Part shown: in pieces, positions 1 to 9,534 of the stretch | How the letters are laid out: each line of letters starts with the position of its first letter | Numbering within the stretch: the first letter of the stretch is position 1 | Source: Ancylobacter gelatini | GTDB taxonomy: Bacteria; Pseudomonadota; Alphaproteobacteria; Rhizobiales; Xanthobacteraceae | Assembly (NCBI RefSeq): GCF_022601675.1 | Contig: NZ_JAKVIL010000016.1 | Span: forward strand, 1-64,000 | Direction of reading: 5' to 3' | DNA: 64,000 nucleotides | Notes under the pieces: generated by a model | What the model saw: only the letters and a program-made list of their open reading frames with translations | Database searches by the model: none | What the model was told of the DNA's origin: nothing | Translations under genes and position numbers: made by a program

Positions 1-104
1 TGTTCTCGACCTGCGCGGCCAATGGCGGCTCGGCCTGGGATCACTCGGCGCTGGTGAAGGCGCTGGAGATCATGGCCGACCACACCGTCGCCCCCGACGC
101 GTGA
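1..104 (+). CDS. 3-hydroxyisobutyrate dehydrogenase-like oxidoreductase, C-terminal fragment
   Basis: Only the last 33 residues are inside the window; the open frame runs from base 3 to a TGA at 102-104. The tail, with the stretch WDHSALVKALE, resembles the C-terminal helix of the NAD(P)-dependent 3-hydroxyisobutyrate / 2-hydroxy-3-oxopropionate reductase family. The gap to the next start is 21 bases, so it is probably co-transcribed with bhcBCD. In the Paracoccus cluster I would expect the aminotransferase bhcA in this position, and this tail does not look like BhcA. A reductase of this family could act on tartronate semialdehyde or a related C3 acid, but that is inference. The assignment rests on a short stretch only. 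Confidence 0.5.
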   Translation, partial: FSTCAANGGSAWDHSALVKALEIMADHTVAPDA

Positions 105-125
105 GAGAGTTGAGAGAGCAGAGTC

Positions 126-1073
126 ATGTACATCCCGACCCTTGAGGACATGATCGCGGCGCGTGCCCGCATCGAGCCCTATGTTCATCGCACGCCGGTC
201 CTGACGTCGCGCATGCTGAACGAGCTGACCGGCGCCGAGCTGTTCTTCAAATGCGAGAACCTGCAGAAGGCCGGCGCCTTCAAGGCGCGCGGGGCGTCGA
301 ACGCGGTGTTCGGCCTTACCGACGAGCAGGCGGCCAAGGGCGTCGCCACCCATTCCAGCGGCAATCACGGCACCTGCCTGAGCTATGCCGCCGGACGCCG
401 GGGCATTCCCTGCACCGTGGTGATGCCGCACACGGCGCCGCAGGCCAAGAAGGACGCGGTGCGCGGCTATGGCGGGCGCGTGGTGGAATCCGAGCCCTCG
501 ACCTCCTCGCGCGAAGCGGTGTTCGCCGAGGTGGTGGCACAAACCGGCGCGGAATTCGTCCACCCCTATAACGACCCGCGCGTGATCGCCGGGCAGGCCA
601 CCTGCTCGGCCGAGCTGATCGAGCAGGTCGAGGGGCTGGACGCGGTGATCGCGCCGATCGGCGGTGGCGGCATGGTGTCGGGCACCTGCCTGACGCTCTC
701 CAACCTCGCGCCCTCCATCAAGATCTACGCCGCCGAGCCCTTGAACGCGGACGATGCCGCGCGCAGCTTCCGCGCCGGCCACATCATCGCCGACGACGCG
801 CCGGACACGGTGGCGGATGGCTTGAAGGTGCCGCTGAAGGAGCTGACCTGGCACTTCGTGCAAAACCACGTCACCGATATCCTCACCGCGACGGAAGACG
901 AGATCGTCGAGGCGATGAAGCTGATCTGGAAGCGGATGAAGATCGTGATGGAGCCCTCCAGCGCCGTGCCGCTGGCCACCATCATCAAGAATCCGGACAT
1001 CTTCGCCGGCCAGCGGGTCGGCGTCATCATCACCGGCGGCAATGTCGATCTCGACAAGCTGCCGTGGAACTGA
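126..1073 (+). CDS. bhcB: beta-hydroxyaspartate dehydratase (BhcB)
   Basis: 315 residues of fold-type II PLP enzyme (serine/threonine dehydratase / serine racemase family). The Schiff-base lysine is Lys53 in GAFKARGA, and the glycine-rich phosphate-binding loop is GGGGMVSG near residue 180. In the beta-hydroxyaspartate cycle the enzyme dehydrates erythro-beta-hydroxyaspartate to iminosuccinate in the cytoplasm. The generic fold would also fit a threonine dehydratase. The assignment to BhcB comes from the directly following bhcC and bhcD genes in the known order. The next start lies 25 bases after the stop, consistent with one operon. Confidence 0.87.
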   Translation: MYIPTLEDMIAARARIEPYVHRTPVLTSRMLNELTGAELFFKCENLQKAGAFKARGASNAVFGLTDEQAAKGVATHSSGNHGTCLSYAAGRRGIPCTVVMPHTAPQAKKDAVRGYGGRVVESEPSTSSREAVFAEVVAQTGAEFVHPYNDPRVIAGQATCSAELIEQVEGLDAVIAPIGGGGMVSGTCLTLSNLAPSIKIYAAEPLNADDAARSFRAGHIIADDAPDTVADGLKVPLKELTWHFVQNHVTDILTATEDEIVEAMKLIWKRMKIVMEPSSAVPLATIIKNPDIFAGQRVGVIITGGNVDLDKLPWN

Positions 1074-1098
1074 AGCCTTGGAACCGAGGAACGCTGCC

Positions 1099-2274
1099 AT
1101 GAACGCCAAGACGGACATCACTCCCGACTTCTCGGCCTATGAAGTCGGCTACGATATTCCCGCCGTCCCGGGCATGAACGAGGCGGAGATCCAGACGCCC
1201 TGCCTGATCCTCGACCTCGACGCGCTGGAGCGCAACATCAAGAAAATGGGCGACTATGCCAAGGCGCACGGCATGCGCCACCGCAGCCACGGCAAGATGC
1301 ACAAATCGGTCGACGTGCAGAAGCTGCAGGAAAAGCTCGGCGGCTCGGTCGGCGTCTGCTGCCAGAAGGTGGCGGAGGCGGAAGCCTTCGCGCGCGGCGG
1401 CATCAAGGACATCCTCGTCACCAACGAGGTGCGCGAGGCGGCCAAGATCGACCGGCTCGCCCGGCTGCCGAAATTCGGCTCGACCGTCACGGTGTGCGTC
1501 GACGATGTGGCGAACATCGCCGACCTGTCGGCGGCGGCGGTGAAGCACGGAACCGAACTCGGCATCTTCGTCGAGATCGATTGCGGCGCCGGGCGCTGCG
1601 GCGTCACCACCAAGGAGGCGGTGGTCGAGATCGCCAAGGCCGCCGCGGCGGCGCCGAACCTCACCTTCAAGGGCATCCAGGCCTATCAGGGCGCGATGCA
1701 GCACATGGACAGCTACGAGGCGCGCAAGGAAAAGCTCGACGCGGCCATCACGCAGGTGAAGGACGCGGTCGCGGCGCTCGAAGCGGCGGGGCTCAAGCCG
1801 GAATTCGTCTCGGGCGGCGGCACCGGCTCCTATTATTTCGAGTCCAACTCGCACGTCTATAACGAGCTGCAGTGCGGCTCTTATGCCTTCATGGACGCCG
1901 ATTACGGTCGCATCCAAGACAAGGACGGCAAGCGCATCGACAGGGGCGAGTGGGAGAACGCGCTGTTCATCCTCACCTCGGTGATGAGCCACGCCAAGCC
2001 GCACCTCGCGGTGTGCGACGCCGGCCTCAAGGCGCAGTCGGTGGATACCGGCCTGCCCTTCGTTTATGGCCGCGACGATGTGAAATACATCAAGTGCTCG
2101 GATGAGCACGGCGTGATCGAGGACAAGGACCACGTGCTCAACGTCAATGAAAAGCTGCGGCTGGTGCCGGGCCATTGCGACCCGACCTGCAACGTCCATG
2201 ACTGGTATGTCGGCGTGCGCGGCGGCAAGGTCGAGGCGGTGTGGCCGGTCTCGGCGCGCGGAAAGGGCTATTGA
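1099..2274 (+). CDS. bhcC: beta-hydroxyaspartate aldolase (BhcC)
   Basis: 391 residues of the DSD1/D-threonine-aldolase fold-type III PLP family. The probable PLP lysine is Lys66 in RSHGKMHKS. A C-terminal H-x-D-P-T-C motif near residue 370 fits the metal-binding site of this family. BhcC condenses glycine with glyoxylate to (2R,3S)-beta-hydroxyaspartate, the carbon-joining step of the cycle. From memory, the sequence is very close to the Paracoccus denitrificans protein over its whole length. The ATG at 1099 is chosen because GAGGA lies 8 bases upstream; the frame opens earlier without a comparable site. The stop overlaps the bhcD start (TGATG), indicating translational coupling. Confidence 0.92.
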   Translation: MNAKTDITPDFSAYEVGYDIPAVPGMNEAEIQTPCLILDLDALERNIKKMGDYAKAHGMRHRSHGKMHKSVDVQKLQEKLGGSVGVCCQKVAEAEAFARGGIKDILVTNEVREAAKIDRLARLPKFGSTVTVCVDDVANIADLSAAAVKHGTELGIFVEIDCGAGRCGVTTKEAVVEIAKAAAAAPNLTFKGIQAYQGAMQHMDSYEARKEKLDAAITQVKDAVAALEAAGLKPEFVSGGGTGSYYFESNSHVYNELQCGSYAFMDADYGRIQDKDGKRIDRGEWENALFILTSVMSHAKPHLAVCDAGLKAQSVDTGLPFVYGRDDVKYIKCSDEHGVIEDKDHVLNVNEKLRLVPGHCDPTCNVHDWYVGVRGGKVEAVWPVSARGKGY

Positions 2275-3236
2275 TGTACGTCGTCGCCGAAAAGGATATC
2301 GCCGGCCTGATGACGCCGGAAGCCGCGTTCACCGCCATCGAGGCGGTGTTCGCCGCGATGGCGAGCCGCAAGGCCTATAACTTCCCCGTGGTGCGCGAGG
2401 CGATCGGCCACCAGGACGCGCTCTACGGCTTCAAGGGCGGTTTCGACGCCGCCGGGCTGACGCTCGGGCTCAAGGCCGGCGGCTACTGGCCGCATAATCT
2501 GGAGCGCGGGCTGATCAACCATCAGTCGACGGTGTTCCTGTTCGATCCCGAGACCGGCCGCGTCAGCGCGGCGGTGGGCGGCAATCTGCTCACCGCGCTA
2601 CGCACGGCGGCGGCAAGCTCGGTGTCGATCAAATATCTCGCACCGAAGGGCGCGAAGGTGCTGGGCATGATCGGCGCCGGGCACCAGTCGGCGTTCCAGC
2701 TGCGCGCGGTGGCGAAGGTGCACCCGTTCGAGAAGGTGATCGGCTGGAACCCGCATCCCGAGATGCTGGGCCGGCTGAAGGACACCGCCGCGGAGATCGG
2801 CCTGCCGTTCGAGGCGGTGGAACTCGATCGGCTGGGCAGCGAAGCCGACGTGATCATCTCGATCACCTCAGCCTTCGCGCCCCTGCTGCTGGACGCTCAT
2901 GTGAAGGGGCCGACCCATATCGCGGCGATGGGCACCGACACCAAGGGCAAGCAGGAACTGGACCCCGCTCTTGTGGCGCGCGCGAAGCTGTTCGCCGACG
3001 AGATCGCGCAGTCGGTCACCATCGGCGAGTTCCAGCATGCCGTACAGCAAGGGCTGGTCGCGGAGAGCGCCATCGTCCAGCTCGGCGCGGTGGTGAATGG
3101 CGACGATCCGGGCCGCGGCGATGCTGAGGTCACGATCTTCGACGGCACCGGCGTCGGTCTTCAGGACCTTGCCGTCGCCGCCGCCGTCGTCGAGCTCGCC
3201 CAGCAGAAGGGCATCGCGCAGGAAGTCGCGATCTGA
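2274..3236 (+). CDS. bhcD: iminosuccinate reductase (BhcD), ornithine cyclodeaminase/mu-crystallin family
   Basis: 320 residues with the ornithine-cyclodeaminase / mu-crystallin fold. The Rossmann glycine motif GMIGAGHQS lies near residue 130, and an arginine-rich TALRTAAASS helix precedes it. In the beta-hydroxyaspartate cycle BhcD reduces iminosuccinate with NADH to L-aspartate, pulling the BhcC/BhcB reactions forward. The start ATG shares its first base with the bhcC stop. The transaminase BhcA, which would regenerate glycine from glyoxylate and close the cycle, is not visible downstream; it may lie upstream of the window. No clear terminator is seen after the stop. Confidence 0.88.
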   Translation: MYVVAEKDIAGLMTPEAAFTAIEAVFAAMASRKAYNFPVVREAIGHQDALYGFKGGFDAAGLTLGLKAGGYWPHNLERGLINHQSTVFLFDPETGRVSAAVGGNLLTALRTAAASSVSIKYLAPKGAKVLGMIGAGHQSAFQLRAVAKVHPFEKVIGWNPHPEMLGRLKDTAAEIGLPFEAVELDRLGSEADVIISITSAFAPLLLDAHVKGPTHIAAMGTDTKGKQELDPALVARAKLFADEIAQSVTIGEFQHAVQQGLVAESAIVQLGAVVNGDDPGRGDAEVTIFDGTGVGLQDLAVAAAVVELAQQKGIAQEVAI

Positions 3237-3403
3237 GGGGCGTTGCGCTGATCCAGCCAGAGCAAAGGCCTCAGGCCATGCAGGTCCGTGGGCAGCAGTA
3301 GGTATGGAGATACGATCGCCAGGCCTGGGCCGATCGCCGTACGTTCCAACTTGGGAGCGTCGCCCCCGAGTTCGCGGCATATGACCCAAAGGAGACGCCT
3401 GCC

Positions 3404-3529
3404 ATGTCTGGCTCTGGAGCATCAACTCCGCGATGGGCTGGTACTCAAGCGCTCGTCCATCGTTCAACGTCAGTCATTAGGGAGGAGACTGAAACAACCT
3501 TCTCGCGAAACCGACATAACGCGGAGTAA
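3404..3529 (+). CDS. possible 41-residue ORF or gene remnant
   Basis: An ATG at 3404 is preceded at 8 bases by AAAGGAGA, one of the strongest ribosome-binding sequences nearby, and the frame runs 41 codons to TAA. The peptide begins MSGSGASTPRW and has no motif I can assign. The stop lies two bases from the stop of the convergent gene on the minus strand. It could be the 5' remnant of a gene cut when the 3.5-15.5 kb block was inserted beside bhcD, or a genuine small protein. The rest of 3237-3531 shows nothing recognisable. Confidence 0.3.
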   Translation: MSGSGASTPRWAGTQALVHRSTSVIREETETTFSRNRHNAE

Positions 3530-3531
3530 AT

Positions 3532-4650
3532 CTACGGACAAAGGCCGCCTTTGCCGCTCAGGAAGCTCTCCAATTGCACCATAGGCGACGTGATCTCGAT
3601 ACCGCGGGCTGCAAGCCAGGCGTCATTGTAGAGCGTGGAAGCGTAACGCTCGCCCGAGTCACACAGGATGGAGACGATCGACCCGGTTTCGCCGGAAGCC
3701 GCCATCTCCTCGGCGAGCTTGAGCGCCGCATAGACGTTGGTTCCCGTCGAGCCGCCGCAGCGGCGGCCGAGCATGCCGCTGATCACTCGCATGGTAGCTA
3801 CTGAGAACGTGTCGGGGACCGTCATCATCCGGTCGACTACATCGGGAATGAATGAAGGTTCGACACGCGGGCGGCCAATGCCCTCGATCACGGATCGGCA
3901 GTGGTCGACCTCCAGTATCGAGCGATCCTTATAGTGGCGGTGGAACACCGATTCCGTCGGGTCGGCGACGCAGAGCCGGGTGTTGTGGCGCTGATAGCGG
4001 ATATAGCGGCCGATTGTCGCCGAAGTGCCGCCGGTGCCAGCGCCGGTCACGACCCAGCTCGGCACCGGATCGGGCTCGTGCGACATCTGGGCAAAGATCG
4101 ATTCCGCGATGTTGTTGTTGCCGCGCCAGTCGGTCGCGCGCTCGGCGAAGGTGAACTGGTCGATATAGAAGCCACCTGACTTACGGGCGAGTTCGGCGGC
4201 CTCACCATAGACCGTCTTGGGATTGTCGACGAGATGGCAGCGCCCGCCCTGAAACTCGATGGCCGCGATCTTTTCCGGCGAGGTCGTGCGCGGCATCACC
4301 GCTACGAAATCAAGGCCGATCAGGCGGGCGAAATAGGCCTCCGACACCGCGGTCGATCCGCTGGACGCTTCGACGATCAGGGTTTGCGGCCCGATCCAGC
4401 CATTGCACAGCGCATAGAGAAACAGCGAACGCGCCAGCCGGTGCTTGAGGCTGCCGGTCGGGTGGCTCGACTCGTCCTTCAGATACAACGTGATCCCGGG
4501 TAGCGCGGGCAGCGGCACGTGGATGAGATGCGTATCGGCGGAGCGGTTGATGTCCGCCTCGATGCGCTGGATGGCCGTGCACAGCCAGTCGCGCGGCTGC
4601 GCGTTGGAATGACATGCCGGGTGGGGCGAGACCTGCACAAAGTGCGTCAT
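3532..4650 (-). CDS. PLP-dependent cysteine synthase family protein (Cds1-like cysteine desulfhydrase)
   Basis: 372 residues of fold-type II PLP enzyme. The lysine sits in the [10 protein letters not shown] motif near residue 67, and the phosphate loop is [10 protein letters not shown] near residue 200. The length and the [13 protein letters not shown] motif match the long Cds1-type branch (related to mycobacterial Cds1, an L-cysteine desulfhydrase) rather than CysK (about 310 residues). It may release sulfide and pyruvate from cysteine, or act on another beta-substituted alanine. It is the last gene of the minus-strand run and is separated from the amidohydrolase by 183 bases containing a perfect 11-base inverted repeat, so it may be expressed separately. 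Confidence 0.7.
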   Translation of the reverse strand: MTHFVQVSPHPACHSNAQPRDWLCTAIQRIEADINRSADTHLIHVPLPALPGITLYLKDESSHPTGSLKHRLARSLFLYALCNGWIGPQTLIVEASSGSTAVSEAYFARLIGLDFVAVMPRTTSPEKIAAIEFQGGRCHLVDNPKTVYGEAAELARKSGGFYIDQFTFAERATDWRGNNNIAESIFAQMSHEPDPVPSWVVTGAGTGGTSATIGRYIRYQRHNTRLCVADPTESVFHRHYKDRSILEVDHCRSVIEGIGRPRVEPSFIPDVVDRMMTVPDTFSVATMRVISGMLGRRCGGSTGTNVYAALKLAEEMAASGETGSIVSILCDSGERYASTLYNDAWLAARGIEITSPMVQLESFLSGKGGLCP

Positions 4651-4693
4651 TTCAGGCTCTCAGACTGTAGACCAGATGGTGCTTGGTAGAGGT

Positions 4694-4726
4694 GCATGGC
4701 ATCGCCGATGTTTGCCGATGCCATGC
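4694..4726. repeat. perfect 11-bp inverted repeat
   Basis: GCATGGCATCG (4694-4704) and CGATGCCATGC (4716-4726) are exact reverse complements separated by 11 bases. The repeat lies between the amidohydrolase stop and the start of the cysteine-synthase-like gene on the minus strand. No T-run follows on either strand, so it looks more like an operator or mRNA-stabilising hairpin than a terminator. Confidence 0.6.
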
Positions 4727-4833
4727 GGCGCTTTACGGGCGCGCGGCAGATGGCGCACCGCCAGGCCCAATCAGCTCGACCAGGCCATGGCTCTCGGCTG
4801 CCGCGTCGCGCGACGCGGCAGGGCCAGATGACG

Positions 4834-6537
4834 TTACGCGGGAATGTGGACTTCCTTCGTCTGGCCGGTCTTGGCGGCGTCACGCGCGAACACCTGCTCG
4901 CCACCGATCCAGGTCTGGTTCGGCATCATGTCGCGCAGCTTGTCGGAGCTAACAGTCAGTGGATTATCGTCAAACACGACGAAATCGGCGAACTTGCCCG
5001 GCTCGAGCGAGCCCATCTCATGCTCACGGCCGATCGAGCGTGCGGCAAAGCGCGTGTACATCCGCAGCGAGGTCATGACGTCGAGGTTCTCGCCGTCGGC
5101 CAGCGTCTCGCCATTGTTCATCTCGCGCGTCACCATCGCCCAGATTCCGAACATCGGAACATGCTGCTTGGGGTGAATGCCGATCGCGTCGGAGTTGCCG
5201 GGGACGGCAAACTTCTGGTCCATCACCATGCGGCGCATCGGGAAGACGTCGGCGCCGCGTACCGGGCCAAGATTCTTGCGATAGCCGGCGGCCGTGGTGA
5301 AGATGAATGGCGGCTGCGGTACCGGCAGCACACCCAGATCCGCAAAGCGCTGGGCGCGTTCATCGGTCCAGAGGCAATTGCCAGCGTGTTCGATCCGGTG
5401 GGTTGCACCGTTCGTGGCCTTGCGCTCGGGCAGAGCGGCAAATGCGTCAAGCACCACGTCCTGCGCCAGATCACCGATGGCGTGGACGCAAATCTGATAG
5501 CCCGCACCATGCAGCTTGCCGACGATCTCAGAGAAAACTTCCGGCTCGAAGGACAGGTCGCCCTTTAGGTCGCTGTCCCAATAGGGCTCGTACATTGCCG
5601 CCGCGCGGGAAGTCAGGCCGCCATCAATGAACATCTTCATTCCGCCGAGCTTCAGCCGGCTCGGGTCTGCGTCGGCGAAGCGCGCGGCGATCTTCCCCGA
5701 CAGGGCATCCTCCAGCGGACAAACCGACGGCACCTTGGGATAGAGTGCGACGCGAACCTTCAGATCCTTACGCCGCTCCATTTCCAGATAGGCATCGACG
5801 CCGCCACGGAACAGCGTGAACTCGGTGATCGCGGTGACGCCGTTCTCAAGGAAACTCGCCTGAGCGTTTGCGAGGGCCGGGCCGACTTCCTCATAGGGCC
5901 AGTCCGGCGCGTTCAGCGCGTGCCACATGTCGTTGGAAACACCGTTCGGCTCACCGTCGGCGTCACGCTCCAGATAGCCGCCATCGGAGTCGGGGGTGTT
6001 CTTGTCGACGCCCAGAACTTCGAGGGCCTTGGAGTTGAAGACGTTGATGTGGAAGCTGAAACGGACCACCACCGGATGCTCGGTGCTGACACGGTCGAGA
6101 TCCCAGCGATTGGGATAGCGCCCCTCGGCAATGTGCTGGTTCTGATAGTGCATGCCCTGGCCGAGAACCCACTGGCCCGGGGCCAGGGTTGCCGCCTTCT
6201 CGGCGAGGCGCTCGACCATGTCGTCAATCGACTTCACCAGTGGCGGCTTGACGTTGACGGCGATACTCCAGCCATAGGCGATCATTTCCATATGAGTGTG
6301 GGCGTCGATCAGGCCGGGAACGATTGTCTTGCCACCCATGTCGACGATAGCGGCACCCTCCGCCTGCTCGCCGGTCGGGTTCACCGCGACGACCCTACCC
6401 TGATCGATCAGCAGCGAGCTCGCCGTGGTCTCGGCATCGTCCATGGTCAGGATCGTCGCGTTGGTGACAAGGATCTTGCCGGCCGACACGCCCTTCGCCT
6501 CTGCGGTGGTCAGCTTGGCGATATCTGGGTTGCTCAT
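4834..6537 (-). CDS. amidohydrolase family protein (YtcJ-like metal-dependent hydrolase)
   Basis: 567 residues. The N-terminal beta-sandwich with the metal motif DAHTHMEM (near residue 80) and the C-terminal return to the sandwich (GSLEPGKFADFVVFDDNPL) are those of the YtcJ / N-substituted formamide deformylase group. Further metal-site histidines are visible in CVHAIGD and HRIEHA. These enzymes hydrolyse C-N bonds in amides, formamides or cyclic amides. It follows the ABC importer genes in the same orientation, so it may act on the imported compound. No signal peptide is seen, so it is cytoplasmic. The substrate cannot be read from sequence. Confidence 0.85.
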   Translation of the reverse strand: MSNPDIAKLTTAEAKGVSAGKILVTNATILTMDDAETTASSLLIDQGRVVAVNPTGEQAEGAAIVDMGGKTIVPGLIDAHTHMEMIAYGWSIAVNVKPPLVKSIDDMVERLAEKAATLAPGQWVLGQGMHYQNQHIAEGRYPNRWDLDRVSTEHPVVVRFSFHINVFNSKALEVLGVDKNTPDSDGGYLERDADGEPNGVSNDMWHALNAPDWPYEEVGPALANAQASFLENGVTAITEFTLFRGGVDAYLEMERRKDLKVRVALYPKVPSVCPLEDALSGKIAARFADADPSRLKLGGMKMFIDGGLTSRAAAMYEPYWDSDLKGDLSFEPEVFSEIVGKLHGAGYQICVHAIGDLAQDVVLDAFAALPERKATNGATHRIEHAGNCLWTDERAQRFADLGVLPVPQPPFIFTTAAGYRKNLGPVRGADVFPMRRMVMDQKFAVPGNSDAIGIHPKQHVPMFGIWAMVTREMNNGETLADGENLDVMTSLRMYTRFAARSIGREHEMGSLEPGKFADFVVFDDNPLTVSSDKLRDMMPNQTWIGGEQVFARDAAKTGQTKEVHIPA

Positions 6538-6639
6538 GAGTCAGTTCTCCTTGGACCAGATCTGCCGGAGAGGCTCCGGTGCAGTGGCCTGATTTGGATG
6601 GATGTGCGCGGGCGCCCGATTGTCCGCGCTTAAGTCGTG

Positions 6640-7467
6640 TCAGCCTTTGCTGAGAACGGTCCTGATGCCGATGAAACGCTCCACCAGCAGCACGAGGCAG
6701 AGAGCCGTGAGCGAGCCGAGACTGGCCACGGCATAAAGGCCGGGCGTGTTGGAGACCTCGGCGCTGCCGAACAGATAGACCGGGAAGGTCGTCATCTTGG
6801 AGCCGGCGAGGAACATCGTTACCGCGACATCCTCGAAGGACATGATGAAGCTCATGAACATCCCGGCGACGATGCCCGGCCGCATCAGCGGGATGATCAC
6901 CCGGATCAGCGTGGTCAGCGATCCCGCGCCAAGACCTGCCGCTGCCTCGTCATACTGGCCGCTCAGTGCGGAGAGCCGCGCGATCGTCGGAACCAGCACG
7001 AAAGGAAAGGTGTAGATCGTGTGGGCGATCAGCAATCCGTAGAAAGTGCCGACCAGCGGAAGTGCAAGCATGCCCTGCCAGAAATAGAAGTACTGAAGGA
7101 TCGCGACGCCGAGAATGATCGCGGGGAACTGCAGCGGGCTGCGCAGCGCCGCCTCGATGAGCGCCTTGCCGCGCAGATTGCTCTTCACCATCGCGATTGC
7201 CGCCGGCACGCAGAGCAACGCCGACAGGGTCGCGCAGCAGAGGCCAAGCACCAGGCTTCGCAGGAAGGTATCGACGGCGACCGGCGGGATCTGCATGTAG
7301 GAGGCAAGCGACCAGTCCCGCGGCGGAAAGATTACCGTTGTCGAGTTGAACGAGACGATCACCACCACGAAGAGCGGCAGCACCAGAAAAGCGACGGCCA
7401 GCACGGTCAGCGCATGCATTGCACCGCAGAGCAACGTGTCCACGACGCGTGAGATCATGTTCTTCAT
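6640..7467 (-). CDS. ABC transporter permease (PotC-like)
   Basis: 275 residues with about six hydrophobic segments, starting with one at residues 12-36. The EAA loop of binding-protein-dependent permeases is seen as EAAAGLGAGSLTTLIRVIIPLMRPG near residues 175-200. It resembles PotC/YdcV-type permeases of the spermidine/putrescine class. The gene overlaps its upstream partner by 4 bases (ATGA), so the two permeases are translationally coupled and should form a heterodimeric channel. A methionine three codons later is an alternative start. Confidence 0.88.
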   Translation of the reverse strand: MKNMISRVVDTLLCGAMHALTVLAVAFLVLPLFVVVIVSFNSTTVIFPPRDWSLASYMQIPPVAVDTFLRSLVLGLCCATLSALLCVPAAIAMVKSNLRGKALIEAALRSPLQFPAIILGVAILQYFYFWQGMLALPLVGTFYGLLIAHTIYTFPFVLVPTIARLSALSGQYDEAAAGLGAGSLTTLIRVIIPLMRPGIVAGMFMSFIMSFEDVAVTMFLAGSKMTTFPVYLFGSAEVSNTPGLYAVASLGSLTALCLVLLVERFIGIRTVLSKG

Positions 7468-8323
7468 GATGACGAACCCCTCGCTCGGATGTTGCGGCGC
7501 CAGTGGGTCAGCAGAAGGATGCCGATCGCGACGGCGCTGATCATCGCCACCAGCATGACCGACAGCGTCGCGGCGTAGCCGAAGTCAAACAGCACCTGAG
7601 AGGCCTGCTGGATCTGGATGGCGATGACGTTGACCCGCCCGCCGCCGAGCAGTACCGGCGTGGTGAAATACGCGGCGGTGGCCATGATCGCGATAAGGCC
7701 GACAGGAACCGCGTTCATCCATGTCATCGGCAGGTGAACGGTCAGGAATGTCTTCCAGCGCGAGGCACCGAGCCCGATGGCGGCCCGCTCGAAGTCACGC
7801 GGCAGAGCCTCGATTACCGGAATGAGCCCAACCATCACCACCGGAACCTGGATGTGGATCATCCCGATTGCGACCGCGGTGAAATTATTGATGAGCTGCA
7901 ACGGCTCCGAGACGATCCCCAAGCCGATCAGCACTTTGTTGATCGGTCCTTCGAACCCCAGCAGAACGCGCCAGCCAAGAGCGCGGGCGATAGTGCTGGT
8001 GAACAGCGAGGCGATGGCCGCGACAAAGATGATCTTGCCGATGATGGGGCGCCGGCGCACGACCTGAAAGGCGAGCATATAGCCAAGGACGAGCGAGACG
8101 ACGCCGGTCAGAATGCTCAAGAGCAGCGTGGTCGACAGCGACCGCAGAACAGAGGCCGACTGCAAGGCGTCGCTGAAGTTGCGAAGCGACAGCGAGGAAG
8201 CACCACCCGCATTGGCGGTAAGACTGCCCCAGAGGAAATGCAGCACCGGGTAGGCGAAGAACACGACAAAGAACAAAGCGAGCGGGAGTATCCCGAGCCG
8301 GTAAAGCGAGGACGAGGAGGAAC

Positions 8324-8327
<4 letters not shown>
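7464..8327 (-). CDS. ABC transporter permease (PotB-like)
   Basis: 287 residues. The protein begins with a short serine-rich segment and has about six membrane segments. Its EAA-type loop is RAAIGLGASRWKTFLTVHLPM near residues 190-210. It resembles PotB/YdcU permeases of the polyamine/opine importer class. It overlaps both the ATPase gene upstream and the second permease downstream by 4 bases each. Together they form the membrane part of one importer. Confidence 0.88.
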
Positions 8328-9400
<1,073 letters not shown>

Positions 9401-9486
9401 TGCCACGCCCTCGTCGGATGCGCTTGTTGCTCAGGGTCGCCAAAACGTTCGGGTGGCGTGCGTTTACGGGTCTTCAGGGTCGGAGC

Positions 9487-9522
9487 CGGCAACGGACAGC
9501 AATGTCAGGTTGCCCGTTGCCG
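9487..9522 (-). other. stem-loop between binding-protein and ATPase genes
   Basis: CGGCAACGG (9487-9495) and CCGTTGCCG (9514-9522) are perfect complements with an 18-base loop. The hairpin lies just after the binding-protein stop and before the ATPase start on the minus strand. Such hairpins often protect the binding-protein transcript and give it higher abundance than the membrane components. No T-run follows, so full termination is unlikely. Confidence 0.5.
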
Positions 9523-9534
9523 CTCAGCGGATCA

